DNA of 11,710 bases, taken from the NCBI GenBank assembly GCA_947463775.1, contig CANHVD010000121.1:1-11710 (forward strand), given 5' to 3'. Every line of letters starts with the position of its first letter. Within the stretch, counting starts at the first letter, position 1. The notes beneath the pieces are model-generated. The model worked only from the letters and a program-made list of their open reading frames with translations. It had not been told where the DNA came from and did no database searches. Below are positions 1 through 8,896 of the stretch, one piece after another. Source of the stretch: Planctomycetaceae bacterium. Its GTDB lineage: Bacteria; Planctomycetota; Planctomycetia; Planctomycetales; Planctomycetaceae. Both the position numbers and the translations under genes were made by a program.

Positions 1-3000
1 GTTACCTTTACGACGGAGCCGTCCTCAGCAGGAAATCTCACCGCAGTCGTCACATCTAACAGCGTAAGCAGCGGCTCTCCTGTTCAGGTCGCCACGGTCA
101 TTCCAGACGTGATCAGCAACTCTGCGACCATCGGCGCCAACGCAACCACTTTACTGATCGATGGCGATGGCTTCGATACGACAGCTTCAAATAACACCGT
201 GACATTTAACAACGGAGCTGCCGGCACAGTTGCATCAGCGACGGCAACTCAGCTGACCGTAACGCTTACCACGGCCCCCACGACAGCCGGAGCATTGGAT
301 GCAACCGTCGTGACGAATGGTGCCAGTGGCACGGCAACACAAGTTGCTACTGTTGCGCCGGTAGTGACCAGCAGTACGGCGTTTCTTGCAGCCAACGCCA
401 ACTCAGTCATCATCGCAGGGTTGGGATTTGACACAACTTTGGCCAACGATGGAATTACGTTCGATAATGGAGCTGTTGGATCCATCACAGCGGCCACTTC
501 AACTTCGTTAACGGTCAGCCTGACAACACGCCCGGTAACCGCAGGTAGCTTCACAGCTGTCGTAACCAGCAACGGTGTCAGCAGCGGTGCTCCTGTTCAA
601 GTGGCACTCGTGACACCAGTCGTTACGTCGTCAACTGCTCAGGTGGCGGCAAATGCGTCGACAATCACAATTAACGGTTTTGGATTTGACCCAACCGTCG
701 CCAGCAATGCCGTCACGCTGAACAATAGTGCGGTGGGCACCATTACATCGGCAACACCGACATCGATGACAGTGTCGTTTTCAACGAAGCCTTCCACCGC
801 AGGCAGCCTGACCGCGATTGTCACGACGAACAGCCAAAACAGCGGGAGCGCGACGCAAATTGCGGCGATCACTCCGGTGGTCACCAGCAGTACAGCAAGT
901 CTCGCCGCCAATGCCGCGACGGTCGTGATCGCCGGGCTTGGTTTTGACACGACCGCTGCGAACAATACCATTTCGTTCAGCAGTGGAGCCGTCGGAACAG
1001 TCATCTCATCGACCGCAACGTCGATGACTGTTGGCTTTGACACATCGCCCGACACGATGGGCAGTTTGACCGCAGTCGTCACAACGAATAGCCTCGGCAG
1101 TGGTTCGGGCGTGCAGGTTGCTAACGTCAAACCTGTGGTGACCACCAGCACTTCGAATCTTCTGGCCAATGCCGCAACGATGACGATCAGCGGCTTTGGA
1201 TTTGATTCAACGACACCATCAAATAACACAATTCAGTTCAACAACGGAGCCGTGGGGACCGTAACCGCAGCGACCGCGACGACGCTGACAGTCAGCTTCT
1301 CCACGAAACCCAAAGCTGCAGGAAGCCTGACGGCTATCGTTACGACCGGCGGACAAACAAGCGGCACTGCGGCTCAGGTGGCCACCGTTAAACCTGTCAT
1401 CACCAGCAGTACAGCGTCTCTGGCGGCAAGCTCCAATACCCTGACGATCAGTGGCTTTGGATTTGACCCGATCGCGTCCCGAAACACTGTCGTCTTGAAT
1501 AACAGCGCAGTCGGTACGGTGACCTCTGCGACCAATACATCACTGACGGTTACATTCTCAACTCGCCCGGCCACAGCGGGCAGCATGACCGTTATCGCAA
1601 CAACCAACAGCCAGAACAGTGGTTCTGCGGTACAAATCGCGACAGTGACGCCCGTCGTTACCAGCAGCACGGCCGGCCTTCTGGCTAACGCATCAACGTT
1701 AACAATTAATGGATTTGGATTCGATCCAACGGCAGCAAACAACTCCGTGTCGCTGAACAACGGAGCGGTGGGTACGATTGCTTCTGCGACAGCGACAACA
1801 CTCACGGTCACTCTCACGACAAAACCGTCGAAGGCGGGCAGCCTGACGGCCATCGTAACGACAAACACGGAGACAAGTGGATCGTCCACTCAGGTCGCCA
1901 CAGTGACTCCTGTGGTCCTGGCTAACTCCGGCAACGTCCTCAGGGCTAGTGCCACAACGCTGACGATTATCGGGAGTGGGTTTGACACAACACTGGCCAA
2001 CAACGCAGTCACATTTAACAACGGAGCTGTCGGCTCGATCTCTGCGGCAACGGCAACAACGCTGACCGTATCGCTGACAACCCTGCCAACGTCCGTTGGA
2101 AATCTTTCAGCAATTGTTGTCACAAATAGTGTGTCGAGCGGTGCATCAGTCGTGGTAGCGTCTGTTGTTCCATCCGTCACGGCCAGCACTTCAAACCTCA
2201 CAGCAAACGCCAGCACGGTGACAATAACTGGTCTGGCTTTCAGTACAACCGCCTCGCAGAACACCGTTGTGTTCAACAACGGAGCAGTTGGCACTGTTAC
2301 TGCCGCAACGGCAACGTCTCTGACAGTCACGTTCACGACTAGACCTGCAGCGGCCGGTAGCTTGACTGCTATCGTAACTACGAACACCAGGTCCAGCGGA
2401 GCAGCGGTTCAGATAGCCACAGTCACCCCAGTGATTACCTCTGCCAGCACAAATCTTGCGGCCAATGCCAGTTCAGTATCGATCAGCGGTTTCGGCTTTC
2501 ATACCGTGGCGAGCAGAAACGTCATCACCTTCAACAACGGAGCGGTGGGTGTTGTAACGGCAGCAACCGCCACATCGCTGACGGTTACGTTTTCAATCAG
2601 GCCAGCCGCCGCTGGCACTCTTACTGCGTCAGTTACATCCAATGGTATCAGCGGCAGTTCTGCAGTATCGATTGCGGTCGTAAATCCAATTGTCACAACA
2701 AACACGACAGCTCGCCTGGCTGCGAATGCGAGCAGCTTGACCATCACAGGATCAGGGTTCTCCACAACGGCCGGTAACAATACCGTCGTTTTCAACAATG
2801 GAGCGGTGGGGACTGTCACTGCAGCCACAGCCACAACACTGACCGTGAACCTGACAACAGCTCCCACATCAGCCGGTAGTCTGACAGCGATTGTCACGAC
2901 AAATGGTCGAAGCAGTGGGGCAGCGGTTCAGATCGCTACAGTCTTTCCTGTGGTCACAAGCAGCGTTTCGAGTCTGCTGGCCGACGCAACGACTCTGACT

Positions 3001-6000
3001 ATCAACGGATTTGGATTTGATACTGCAGCTGCCAACAACACTATTGTCTTCAACAACGGGGCCGTTGGAACCGTAACAGATGCAACGACGACTTCCCTGA
3101 CAATCACCTTAAGCACAAAACCAACCTCGCCAGTTGAACTGACAGCGATCGTGACCAGCAACGGAGTCAACAGTGGCGCAGCCATTCAGGTTGCAACTGT
3201 CTTCCCCGTCGTCACAAGTACCACGACACAAGTCGCAGCAAATGCCACATCCGTAACGATCAGCGGACTGGGATTTGATTCTACGGCAGCCAATAACATC
3301 GTGACATTCGACAATGGAGCAGAAGGTACTGTCACTTCAGCCTCTGCCACATCGCTGACCGTCACATTTACAACCAACCCGACTGCAGCAGGATCGCTGA
3401 CGGCAAGTGTTGTCGCCAATTCATATTCGAGCGGTTCAGCCGTCCAGGTGGCGAATATTGTTCCGGTAGTCACCACTGAAACCTCCAATTCGATCAAGGC
3501 AAATACAAGCACTCTGACCATCAATGGCATTGGCTTTGATGCAACAGCCGGCAACAACACTGTAACATTCAACAATGGAGCAGTTGGGACGGTTGATTCC
3601 GCAACATCTACCACACTCTCCGTAACTTTCACGACATTGCCGGCCACCGCAGGTAATCTGACCGCAGTCGTGACGACCAACGGAAAGAGCAGCGGATCCG
3701 CTGTTCAGGTCGCGACGATTGTCCCGGTGGTCACCACCAGCAGTGCCAGCCTTGCGGCCAACGCCACTTCAATCACGATCGCAGGATTTGGCTTTGACCC
3801 TGTTGCTGCAAACAATACGGTCGTATTCAACAATGGAGCCGTGGGAACTGTGACGACCGCAACGGCGACGTCTCTGACACTCACACTCTCAGCGTCACCG
3901 ACAACTGCCGGTGATCTGACGGCCGTTGTCACCACCAATACGCTTGACAGCGGGTCATCTGTGAAAGTGGCAACGGTCATTCCCGTCGTCACCAGCAGCA
4001 CGGCGAATCTGACTGCCAGCGGAACATCACTTGTAATTAATGGATTTGGGTTCGACACAACGATCGCAAACAATATTGTCACGCTCAACAACGGAGCCGT
4101 GGGAGACGTGACTGCAGCCAGCGCCACATCGATTACTGTGACGTTCTCGACGAAGCCAGCAACGGCAGGTTCGTTGACCGCAATCGTGACCACCGGTGGA
4201 ATCAGCAGCTCTTCAGCGATTCAGGTAGCCTCTGTAACACCGGTGATTACAAGCAGTACCGTGAGCCTTGCAGCTAACGTAACAACGTTAACAATCAATG
4301 GATTCGGCTTTGACCCGACCGCAGCCAATAACACAGTCGCACTAACGAACGGAGCCATCGGCACAGTCACGGCAGCAACAACCAAGTCGCTGACCGTGAA
4401 TCTGACGACGCGGCCGACGGCAGCAGGTTCTGTGAGTGCAGTCGTGACCACAAACTCTCTGACCAGCGGTTCGTCCACTCAAGTTGCGACATCAGTACCC
4501 GTGGTAAGCATTGCTGCAACCAGTCTGGCCGCCGATCAGACTTCCATGACAATCAACGGTTTTGGCTTCGACACCACCGCCGCGAACAATACCGTTGTCT
4601 TTAACAATGGTGCTGTTGGAACGGTTACAACAGCGACCGAGACAGCACTCACGATCACCTTTTCTACTCGGCCCACAACTGCGGGTGATTTGACTGCCGT
4701 TGTCACGACAAACAGTATCAGCAGTGGAGCGGCCGTCAATGTTGCCACGGTGACCCCTGTTGTAACGACCAACACGGCACACGTTGCGGTGAATGCTGCA
4801 ACTGTGGTTATCAATGGCTTTGGTTTTGACGCCGTCGCCGCTAACAACACTGTTGTCCTTAACAATGGAGCAGTGGGAACCGTCACTGCCGCATCCGCGA
4901 CTTCTATTACTGTCACGTTTTCCTTCAGTCCCACATCCGGAAGCCTGACTGCTATTGTCACCACAAACGGGATCAGCAGCGGATCCGCGGTGCAGGTGGC
5001 GAATTCCCGTCCGGTCGTAACCAGCAGCATTGTGAACCTATCTGCTAATGCGACGACGGTCACCATCAACGGATTCGGCTTTAATCCTACGGCCTCACAG
5101 AATCTCGTAGCTTTCAACAACAATGCCATTGGCTCAGTCACCACTGCAACCAGGACTTCGCTGATTGTGACATTCTCAATCAGGCCAAGAACTGCTGGCA
5201 GCTTAACGGCAATCGTTGTCACAAACGGAATTGCGAGTGGCACGGCCGCTCAAGTCGCGACCATCGTGCCCGTCGTAACCAACAGCACCTCCAGCCTTGC
5301 CGCTACGGCAACTACTTTGACGATCTCTGGTCTGGGATTTGATCCCATCGCCAACCGCAACACGGTCACGCTGAATAATGGTGCCGTGGGCACAGTAACC
5401 GCGGCAACAACGACATCCCTGACTGTCACTCTGTCAACAAGGCCAACAACAGCAGGTAGCCTGACGGCCGTCGTGACAACAAACAGCATCAGCAGTGGTA
5501 CGGCAGTGCAGGTAGCAACAGTCACACCAGTCGTCACCGCAGCCAGTGGTAATCTCCTTGCCAACGCGGCCACGTTGACGATTACTGGCTTCGGCTTCGA
5601 CCCAACGCCGGCCAATAACACTGTCGTCCTTAACAGTGGAGCTGTGGGTACAGTTACTTCAGCATCTGCAACTTCTTTGACCGTAACGCTCAGCACGAGA
5701 CCGATCGCCAGCAGCAACCTGACTGCTGTGGTCACAACAAACAGCCTGTCAAGTGGTGCGGCAATTAAGGTCGCAAACGCCGTTCCTGTTGTCACCAGCA
5801 GTACGACCGGGCTGGGTATCACCGCGACAACCTTGACCATTAACGGTTTTGGTTTCGATCCAGTCGCAAATCGCAACACGGTTGTGCTCAGCAATGGTGC
5901 CGTGGGAACCGTCACCACAGCAACTGAGACGTCTCTGACTGTGACGCTCTCAACTCGTCCAAACGTACTCGGAAGTATCACCGCGATTGTAACAACGAAC

Positions 6001-8361
6001 ACGATCGCCAGCGGAACTGCCGTTCAGGTGGCTAACGTCATTCCTGTTGTGACGAGCAGCACCGCAGGTTTGGCAATTAATGCAGCGACAATCGTGATTG
6101 CTGGAGCTGGTTTCAGTGCTACAGCAAATTCGAATACCGTCGTATTCAACAATGGAGCAGTCGGTACAGTTGCAGCAGCGACAACAACATCGCTGACCGT
6201 AACTCTGACCACCAGACCTACATCTGTTGGAAATTTGACAGCGATCGTGACAGTCAGCAGCGTGGCCAGTGGCTCCGCGGTGCAGGTCGCGACAGTACAG
6301 CCAGTCTTAACCACCAGTACTGCCAATGTTGCGGCCAACGCCTCCACCATTACGATCAATGGTTTTGGCTTCGATACAACAGCTGCTAACAACACTGTAA
6401 CCTTCAACAACGGTGCCGTGGGAACCGTCACCACAGCGACCGCAACCGTTCTGACAGTGACGCTCTCAACAAGGCCTACATCTGTCGGCAGCCTCACGGC
6501 CGCTGTCACAACAAATGGCGTGAGCAGTGGCGCAGCAATTCAGGTGGCGACGGTCATCCCTGCGGTCACAAGCGGTACTGTCAGCCTGGCTGCCAACAGT
6601 AACACTGTGACAATTAATGGATTTGCCTTCGATCCGGTCGCATCGCGCAACCTTGTGGTCTTCAGCAACGGCGCCGTTGGAACGGTTACCTCTGCTACAC
6701 AAAGGACTCTGACCGTCACTTTGTCCACACGACCAACTGCTGCTGGCAGCCTGACGGCTGTGGTTACGACAAATTCCCTTGCCAGTGGAACACCAGTACA
6801 GATCGCTAACGTAGTTCCGGTCATCACCAGCAGTACCGCAAACCTTGGAGCGAATTCTGCAACGATGACGATCAGTGGCTTTGGATTCTCCACAACAGCG
6901 GCAAACAACACAGTGACCTTTAATAACGGAGTTGTTGGCACTGTTACTACCGCTACGGCCAATCTGCTAACCGTGACTTTGTCGACAAGGCCAACAACCG
7001 TCGGGAATCTGACTGCTGTGGTTACAACCAACAGTCTGAGCAATGGTAGTGCGGTGCAAGTCGCAAGAGTTGTTCCAACAGTGACATCAAGCACAACCGC
7101 ATTGGCGGCAGGAACGACCACTCTGACCATCGCTGGCTTCGGCTTTGATTCCACGATCACCAATAATTCGGTGAGCTTCAACAATGGGGCGGTCGGAATC
7201 ATCACTGCTGCGACAACGACTTCGCTCAGCATCACATTCGCCGCATTACCAAACATTGCCGGACCACTGAACGTGGTGGTGACGACATCGTTCTTCAGCA
7301 GTGCCGCAACGGCAGTGGCAACAGTGTCGCCGGTCGTGACACCGACAACCAACAATATCGCGGCCAATGGCACCACTGTCACGATCACTGGCAGCAATTT
7401 TGATCCGACAGCCGCGAACAATACGGTCGTATTTGATAAGGGAGCTATCGGAACTGTGACTTCTGCCACAACAACATCGTTGACTGTCACCCTCTCAACA
7501 AGGCCGACAACCGCAGGCAGTCTGACCGCAGTTGTAACAACCAATGGCATGTCCAGTGGAACTGCAGTTCAGGTCGCCACAGTAACTCCTGTTGTCACCA
7601 GCAGCACCGTAAGTCTGGCTATCAATGCGACGACCGTCACGATCAACGGTTTCGGATTCGCTACGGTTGCGGGCAGTAATACGGTTGTGTTCAACAACGG
7701 AGCCGTGGGTACGGTCACCTCGGCTTCAGCAACCGCACTCACCGTGACATTCTCAACAAGGCCAGTTGCTCTCGGCAGCCTGACCGCAGTTGTCACATCC
7801 AGCTCATTGTCAAGCGGAGCGCCGACTCAGATCGCCACTGTCGCACCGGCAGTGACCGCCACAACGACCTCATTGGAGGCCAACGCATCCACTGTCACAA
7901 TTACTGGTGCCGGTTTCAGTACAATTGCCGCGAACAATACGGTCACTTTCAACAACGGAGCCGTGGGAACAGTAACAACAGCCACCGCGACTTCACTGAT
8001 TGTGACGTTCTCCACTAAACCACAGACCGCCGGAAGTTTGACCGCCGTGGTCACTACCAACGGAGCATCCAGTGGGGCCGCTGTTCAAGTGGCCAATGTA
8101 ACTCCCGTAGTGACAGTCAGCACTACCAGCCTTGCCATCACTGCAACAACGATGACAATTACAGGCTTTGGTTTCTCGACGGTTGCTGCCAACAACAGAG
8201 TGGTCTTTAACAACGGTGCCATTGGCACCGTGACCGCCGCAACCGCGACGACGTTGACGATCACCTTCACAACTCGGCCTACTCGAACCGGGGCATTGAC
8301 CGCAATCCTGACGACAAATCTGCTGGCAAGCGGTCTTGCAGTTCAGGTGGCCAATGTCATC
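1..8361 (+). repeat. Tandem array of 32 in-frame ~258-bp units plus a partial unit
   Basis: Aligning the translation on the recurring P-V-V-T junction gives unit starts at 106, 361, 619, 877, 1135, 1396, 1654, 1912, 2173, 2431, 2689, 2950, 3208, 3466, 3727, 3985, 4243, 4501, 4759, 5014, 5272, 5530, 5788, 6046, 6304, 6562, 6820, 7078, 7333, 7591, 7849 and 8107. Bases 1-105 are the tail of a preceding unit. Twenty-four units are 86 residues. Units 5, 8, 11 and 14 have 87, and units 1, 19, 28 and 32 have 85. All length changes are whole codons, so no unit is frameshifted. The best-conserved stretch is the FNNGAVGTV segment around unit position 34-42. The Asn about seven residues after the GF Phe is kept in 31 of 32 units, with Asp in unit 2. 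At DNA level the units are well diverged, mainly at third codon positions. Confidence 0.95.
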
Positions 8362-8364
8362 TAA
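1..8364 (+). CDS. Giant tandem-repeat beta-domain (IPT/TIG-like) protein, 5' partial
   Basis: The frame is open from base 1 to the TAA at 8362-8364, giving 2787 residues; the true start lies upstream of the window. The GTG at 109 is an internal Val codon of the repeat, not a start. The protein is 32 full units of 85-87 residues plus a 35-residue remnant. A typical unit runs: PVVTSST strand, T(L/V)TINGFGFD, a short loop ending in Asn, (V/T)FNNGAVGTV, SATATSLTVT, (R/K)P..AGSLTAVVTTN, SSG..VQVATV. The TI.G.GF...N.V.F and G.L...V.TN pattern resembles IPT/TIG immunoglobulin-like domains; this is my pattern reading, not a database match. It is rich in Thr, Val, Ala, Asn and Ser. I found no Cys or Trp and very few charged residues, as in extracellular adhesin or stalk proteins. 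No transmembrane segment, LPXTG, PEP-CTERM or autotransporter barrel is visible at the C-terminus, which ends at VQVANVI. Any signal peptide is outside the window. Function is unknown; a structural or adhesive surface role is inference. Confidence 0.93.
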   Translation, partial: VTFTTEPSSAGNLTAVVTSNSVSSGSPVQVATVIPDVISNSATIGANATTLLIDGDGFDTTASNNTVTFNNGAAGTVASATATQLTVTLTTAPTTAGALDATVVTNGASGTATQVATVAPVVTSSTAFLAANANSVIIAGLGFDTTLANDGITFDNGAVGSITAATSTSLTVSLTTRPVTAGSFTAVVTSNGVSSGAPVQVALVTPVVTSSTAQVAANASTITINGFGFDPTVASNAVTLNNSAVGTITSATPTSMTVSFSTKPSTAGSLTAIVTTNSQNSGSATQIAAITPVVTSSTASLAANAATVVIAGLGFDTTAANNTISFSSGAVGTVISSTATSMTVGFDTSPDTMGSLTAVVTTNSLGSGSGVQVANVKPVVTTSTSNLLANAATMTISGFGFDSTTPSNNTIQFNNGAVGTVTAATATTLTVSFSTKPKAAGSLTAIVTTGGQTSGTAAQVATVKPVITSSTASLAASSNTLTISGFGFDPIASRNTVVLNNSAVGTVTSATNTSLTVTFSTRPATAGSMTVIATTNSQNSGSAVQIATVTPVVTSSTAGLLANASTLTINGFGFDPTAANNSVSLNNGAVGTIASATATTLTVTLTTKPSKAGSLTAIVTTNTETSGSSTQVATVTPVVLANSGNVLRASATTLTIIGSGFDTTLANNAVTFNNGAVGSISAATATTLTVSLTTLPTSVGNLSAIVVTNSVSSGASVVVASVVPSVTASTSNLTANASTVTITGLAFSTTASQNTVVFNNGAVGTVTAATATSLTVTFTTRPAAAGSLTAIVTTNTRSSGAAVQIATVTPVITSASTNLAANASSVSISGFGFHTVASRNVITFNNGAVGVVTAATATSLTVTFSIRPAAAGTLTASVTSNGISGSSAVSIAVVNPIVTTNTTARLAANASSLTITGSGFSTTAGNNTVVFNNGAVGTVTAATATTLTVNLTTAPTSAGSLTAIVTTNGRSSGAAVQIATVFPVVTSSVSSLLADATTLTINGFGFDTAAANNTIVFNNGAVGTVTDATTTSLTITLSTKPTSPVELTAIVTSNGVNSGAAIQVATVFPVVTSTTTQVAANATSVTISGLGFDSTAANNIVTFDNGAEGTVTSASATSLTVTFTTNPTAAGSLTASVVANSYSSGSAVQVANIVPVVTTETSNSIKANTSTLTINGIGFDATAGNNTVTFNNGAVGTVDSATSTTLSVTFTTLPATAGNLTAVVTTNGKSSGSAVQVATIVPVVTTSSASLAANATSITIAGFGFDPVAANNTVVFNNGAVGTVTTATATSLTLTLSASPTTAGDLTAVVTTNTLDSGSSVKVATVIPVVTSSTANLTASGTSLVINGFGFDTTIANNIVTLNNGAVGDVTAASATSITVTFSTKPATAGSLTAIVTTGGISSSSAIQVASVTPVITSSTVSLAANVTTLTINGFGFDPTAANNTVALTNGAIGTVTAATTKSLTVNLTTRPTAAGSVSAVVTTNSLTSGSSTQVATSVPVVSIAATSLAADQTSMTINGFGFDTTAANNTVVFNNGAVGTVTTATETALTITFSTRPTTAGDLTAVVTTNSISSGAAVNVATVTPVVTTNTAHVAVNAATVVINGFGFDAVAANNTVVLNNGAVGTVTAASATSITVTFSFSPTSGSLTAIVTTNGISSGSAVQVANSRPVVTSSIVNLSANATTVTINGFGFNPTASQNLVAFNNNAIGSVTTATRTSLIVTFSIRPRTAGSLTAIVVTNGIASGTAAQVATIVPVVTNSTSSLAATATTLTISGLGFDPIANRNTVTLNNGAVGTVTAATTTSLTVTLSTRPTTAGSLTAVVTTNSISSGTAVQVATVTPVVTAASGNLLANAATLTITGFGFDPTPANNTVVLNSGAVGTVTSASATSLTVTLSTRPIASSNLTAVVTTNSLSSGAAIKVANAVPVVTSSTTGLGITATTLTINGFGFDPVANRNTVVLSNGAVGTVTTATETSLTVTLSTRPNVLGSITAIVTTNTIASGTAVQVANVIPVVTSSTAGLAINAATIVIAGAGFSATANSNTVVFNNGAVGTVAAATTTSLTVTLTTRPTSVGNLTAIVTVSSVASGSAVQVATVQPVLTTSTANVAANASTITINGFGFDTTAANNTVTFNNGAVGTVTTATATVLTVTLSTRPTSVGSLTAAVTTNGVSSGAAIQVATVIPAVTSGTVSLAANSNTVTINGFAFDPVASRNLVVFSNGAVGTVTSATQRTLTVTLSTRPTAAGSLTAVVTTNSLASGTPVQIANVVPVITSSTANLGANSATMTISGFGFSTTAANNTVTFNNGVVGTVTTATANLLTVTLSTRPTTVGNLTAVVTTNSLSNGSAVQVARVVPTVTSSTTALAAGTTTLTIAGFGFDSTITNNSVSFNNGAVGIITAATTTSLSITFAALPNIAGPLNVVVTTSFFSSAATAVATVSPVVTPTTNNIAANGTTVTITGSNFDPTAANNTVVFDKGAIGTVTSATTTSLTVTLSTRPTTAGSLTAVVTTNGMSSGTAVQVATVTPVVTSSTVSLAINATTVTINGFGFATVAGSNTVVFNNGAVGTVTSASATALTVTFSTRPVALGSLTAVVTSSSLSSGAPTQIATVAPAVTATTTSLEANASTVTITGAGFSTIAANNTVTFNNGAVGTVTTATATSLIVTFSTKPQTAGSLTAVVTTNGASSGAAVQVANVTPVVTVSTTSLAITATTMTITGFGFSTVAANNRVVFNNGAIGTVTAATATTLTITFTTRPTRTGALTAILTTNLLASGLAVQVANVI

Positions 8365-8383
8365 ATGCTGCTGATCACGGAGA

Positions 8384-8408
8384 TCGGAGCCCTTCAATCG
8401 GGCTCCGA
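8384..8408 (+). other. 9-bp inverted repeat (hairpin) just after the giant gene
   Basis: The arms TCGGAGCCC (8384-8392) and GGGCTCCGA (8400-8408) are perfectly complementary around a 7-nt loop, 19 nt after the stop codon. No T-run follows, so it is not a canonical intrinsic terminator by itself. It could protect the 3' end of the mRNA or act together with the terminator just downstream. Confidence 0.55.
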
Positions 8409-8435
8409 CCACATTGTCATCAGAGTCGACCAACG

Positions 8436-8469
8436 AAACGCTTGCATCATTTGGTGCGAGCGTTTTTCT
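8436..8469 (+). terminator. Rho-independent terminator of the giant gene
   Basis: An 11-bp stem (8436-8446 with 8455-8465), containing a single G-T wobble, closes an 8-nt loop. It runs into TTTTT at 8463-8467. The polarity of the T-run fits transcripts of the + strand repeat gene, which ends 72 bp earlier. In the opposite direction only three Ts follow the stem, so it would work poorly for the convergent operon. Confidence 0.75.
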
Positions 8470-8541
8470 ATAGGGACAAAGCTAGAGTGATTTCGGACGT
8501 CGAGCCAGCGAGTCCCTGCTGATCAGTAATGACATCTCTTT

Positions 8542-8886
8542 TTACGCAAATGAAACAAACGGACGTCCATCCTCGAGAGTTCGAATAAGGACTGACTCGG
8601 CAAAGCTGTTATCAAAAAGTGCAAAGGCCAAAACGTCTGTTTGATCAGACAGAAGCTGGTAGGTTCCGGCAAGGAAGCGTTTTACGGTCCCCCGATCTCC
8701 GCTCACTACGCCCTCATAGTCCAGATACATCAGTCGATGATTCGGCAATGGCTCTGCGGCAATCGGTTCCCCGAGACACGGCTTCCTGAGTAGCCTCCAA
8801 GTCCGCGCGGAGTACTCTTCTTCCAGCAGCAGATCCCAATGCAGAAAGGGATGATCGTGCTCAAGGATCACGAGTCGCCGAGGCAT
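8542..8886 (-). CDS. Small LigD 3'-phosphoesterase (PE) domain-like protein
   Basis: This 114-residue protein resembles the 3'-phosphoesterase domain that forms the N-terminus of bacterial LigD, which trims 3'-phosphate or ribonucleotide ends in non-homologous end joining. Here it stands alone, with no polymerase or ligase domain. Landmarks are H10, the LHWDLLLE block (H16, D18), NHRLMYLDYEG (H50, Y54, E58) and RGT..RFLAGTYQLL. They match the PE metal-binding histidines, Asp and Tyr by family knowledge. The Arg two residues after the Asp in classical LigD (HxDxR) is Leu20 here, so catalytic activity is uncertain. I chose the ATG at 8884-8886 because AGGGGA (8891-8896) sits 4 nt upstream; a GTG five codons earlier (8899-8901) would include that site in the gene. 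It lies 71 nt after fabD on the same strand, probably as the last gene of the transcript. Its role next to a lipid gene is unknown. Confidence 0.8.
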   Translation of the reverse strand: MPRRLVILEHDHPFLHWDLLLEEEYSARTWRLLRKPCLGEPIAAEPLPNHRLMYLDYEGVVSGDRGTVKRFLAGTYQLLSDQTDVLAFALFDNSFAESVLIRTLEDGRPFVSFA

Positions 8887-8890
8887 TGAT

Positions 8891-8896
8891 TCCCCT
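8891..8896 (-). promoter_or_regulatory. Ribosome-binding site deciding the start of the PE-like gene
   Basis: AGGGGA on the - strand lies 4 nt before the ATG at 8886. It favours that ATG over the in-frame GTG at 8901, which has no comparable purine-rich site in front of it. Confidence 0.5.

Noticed and set aside
109..111. GTG at 109 as the start codon of the giant gene
   Set aside because: The frame is open back to base 1 and the upstream 36 residues continue the repeat pattern. The GTG is the second codon of unit 1.
249..8270. Many long reading frames on the - strand across the repeat region, up to 336 codons
   Set aside because: They are antisense shadows of the repeat. The Thr/Val/Ala codon pattern rarely creates stops in that frame, and the same pseudo-unit recurs in each. 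They lack a consistent start or ribosome-binding site.
1..8361. Regular spacing suggesting a CRISPR-like or satellite array
   Set aside because: The period is about 258 bp, the repeats are diverged at DNA level, and all length changes keep the reading frame. It is a coding repeat.
1..8361. Intramolecular isopeptide or ester cross-links stabilising each domain, as in some pilins and adhesins
   Set aside because: There is no conserved Lys in the units. The recurring Gln near the unit end and the many Thr residues alone are not enough to propose ester bonds.
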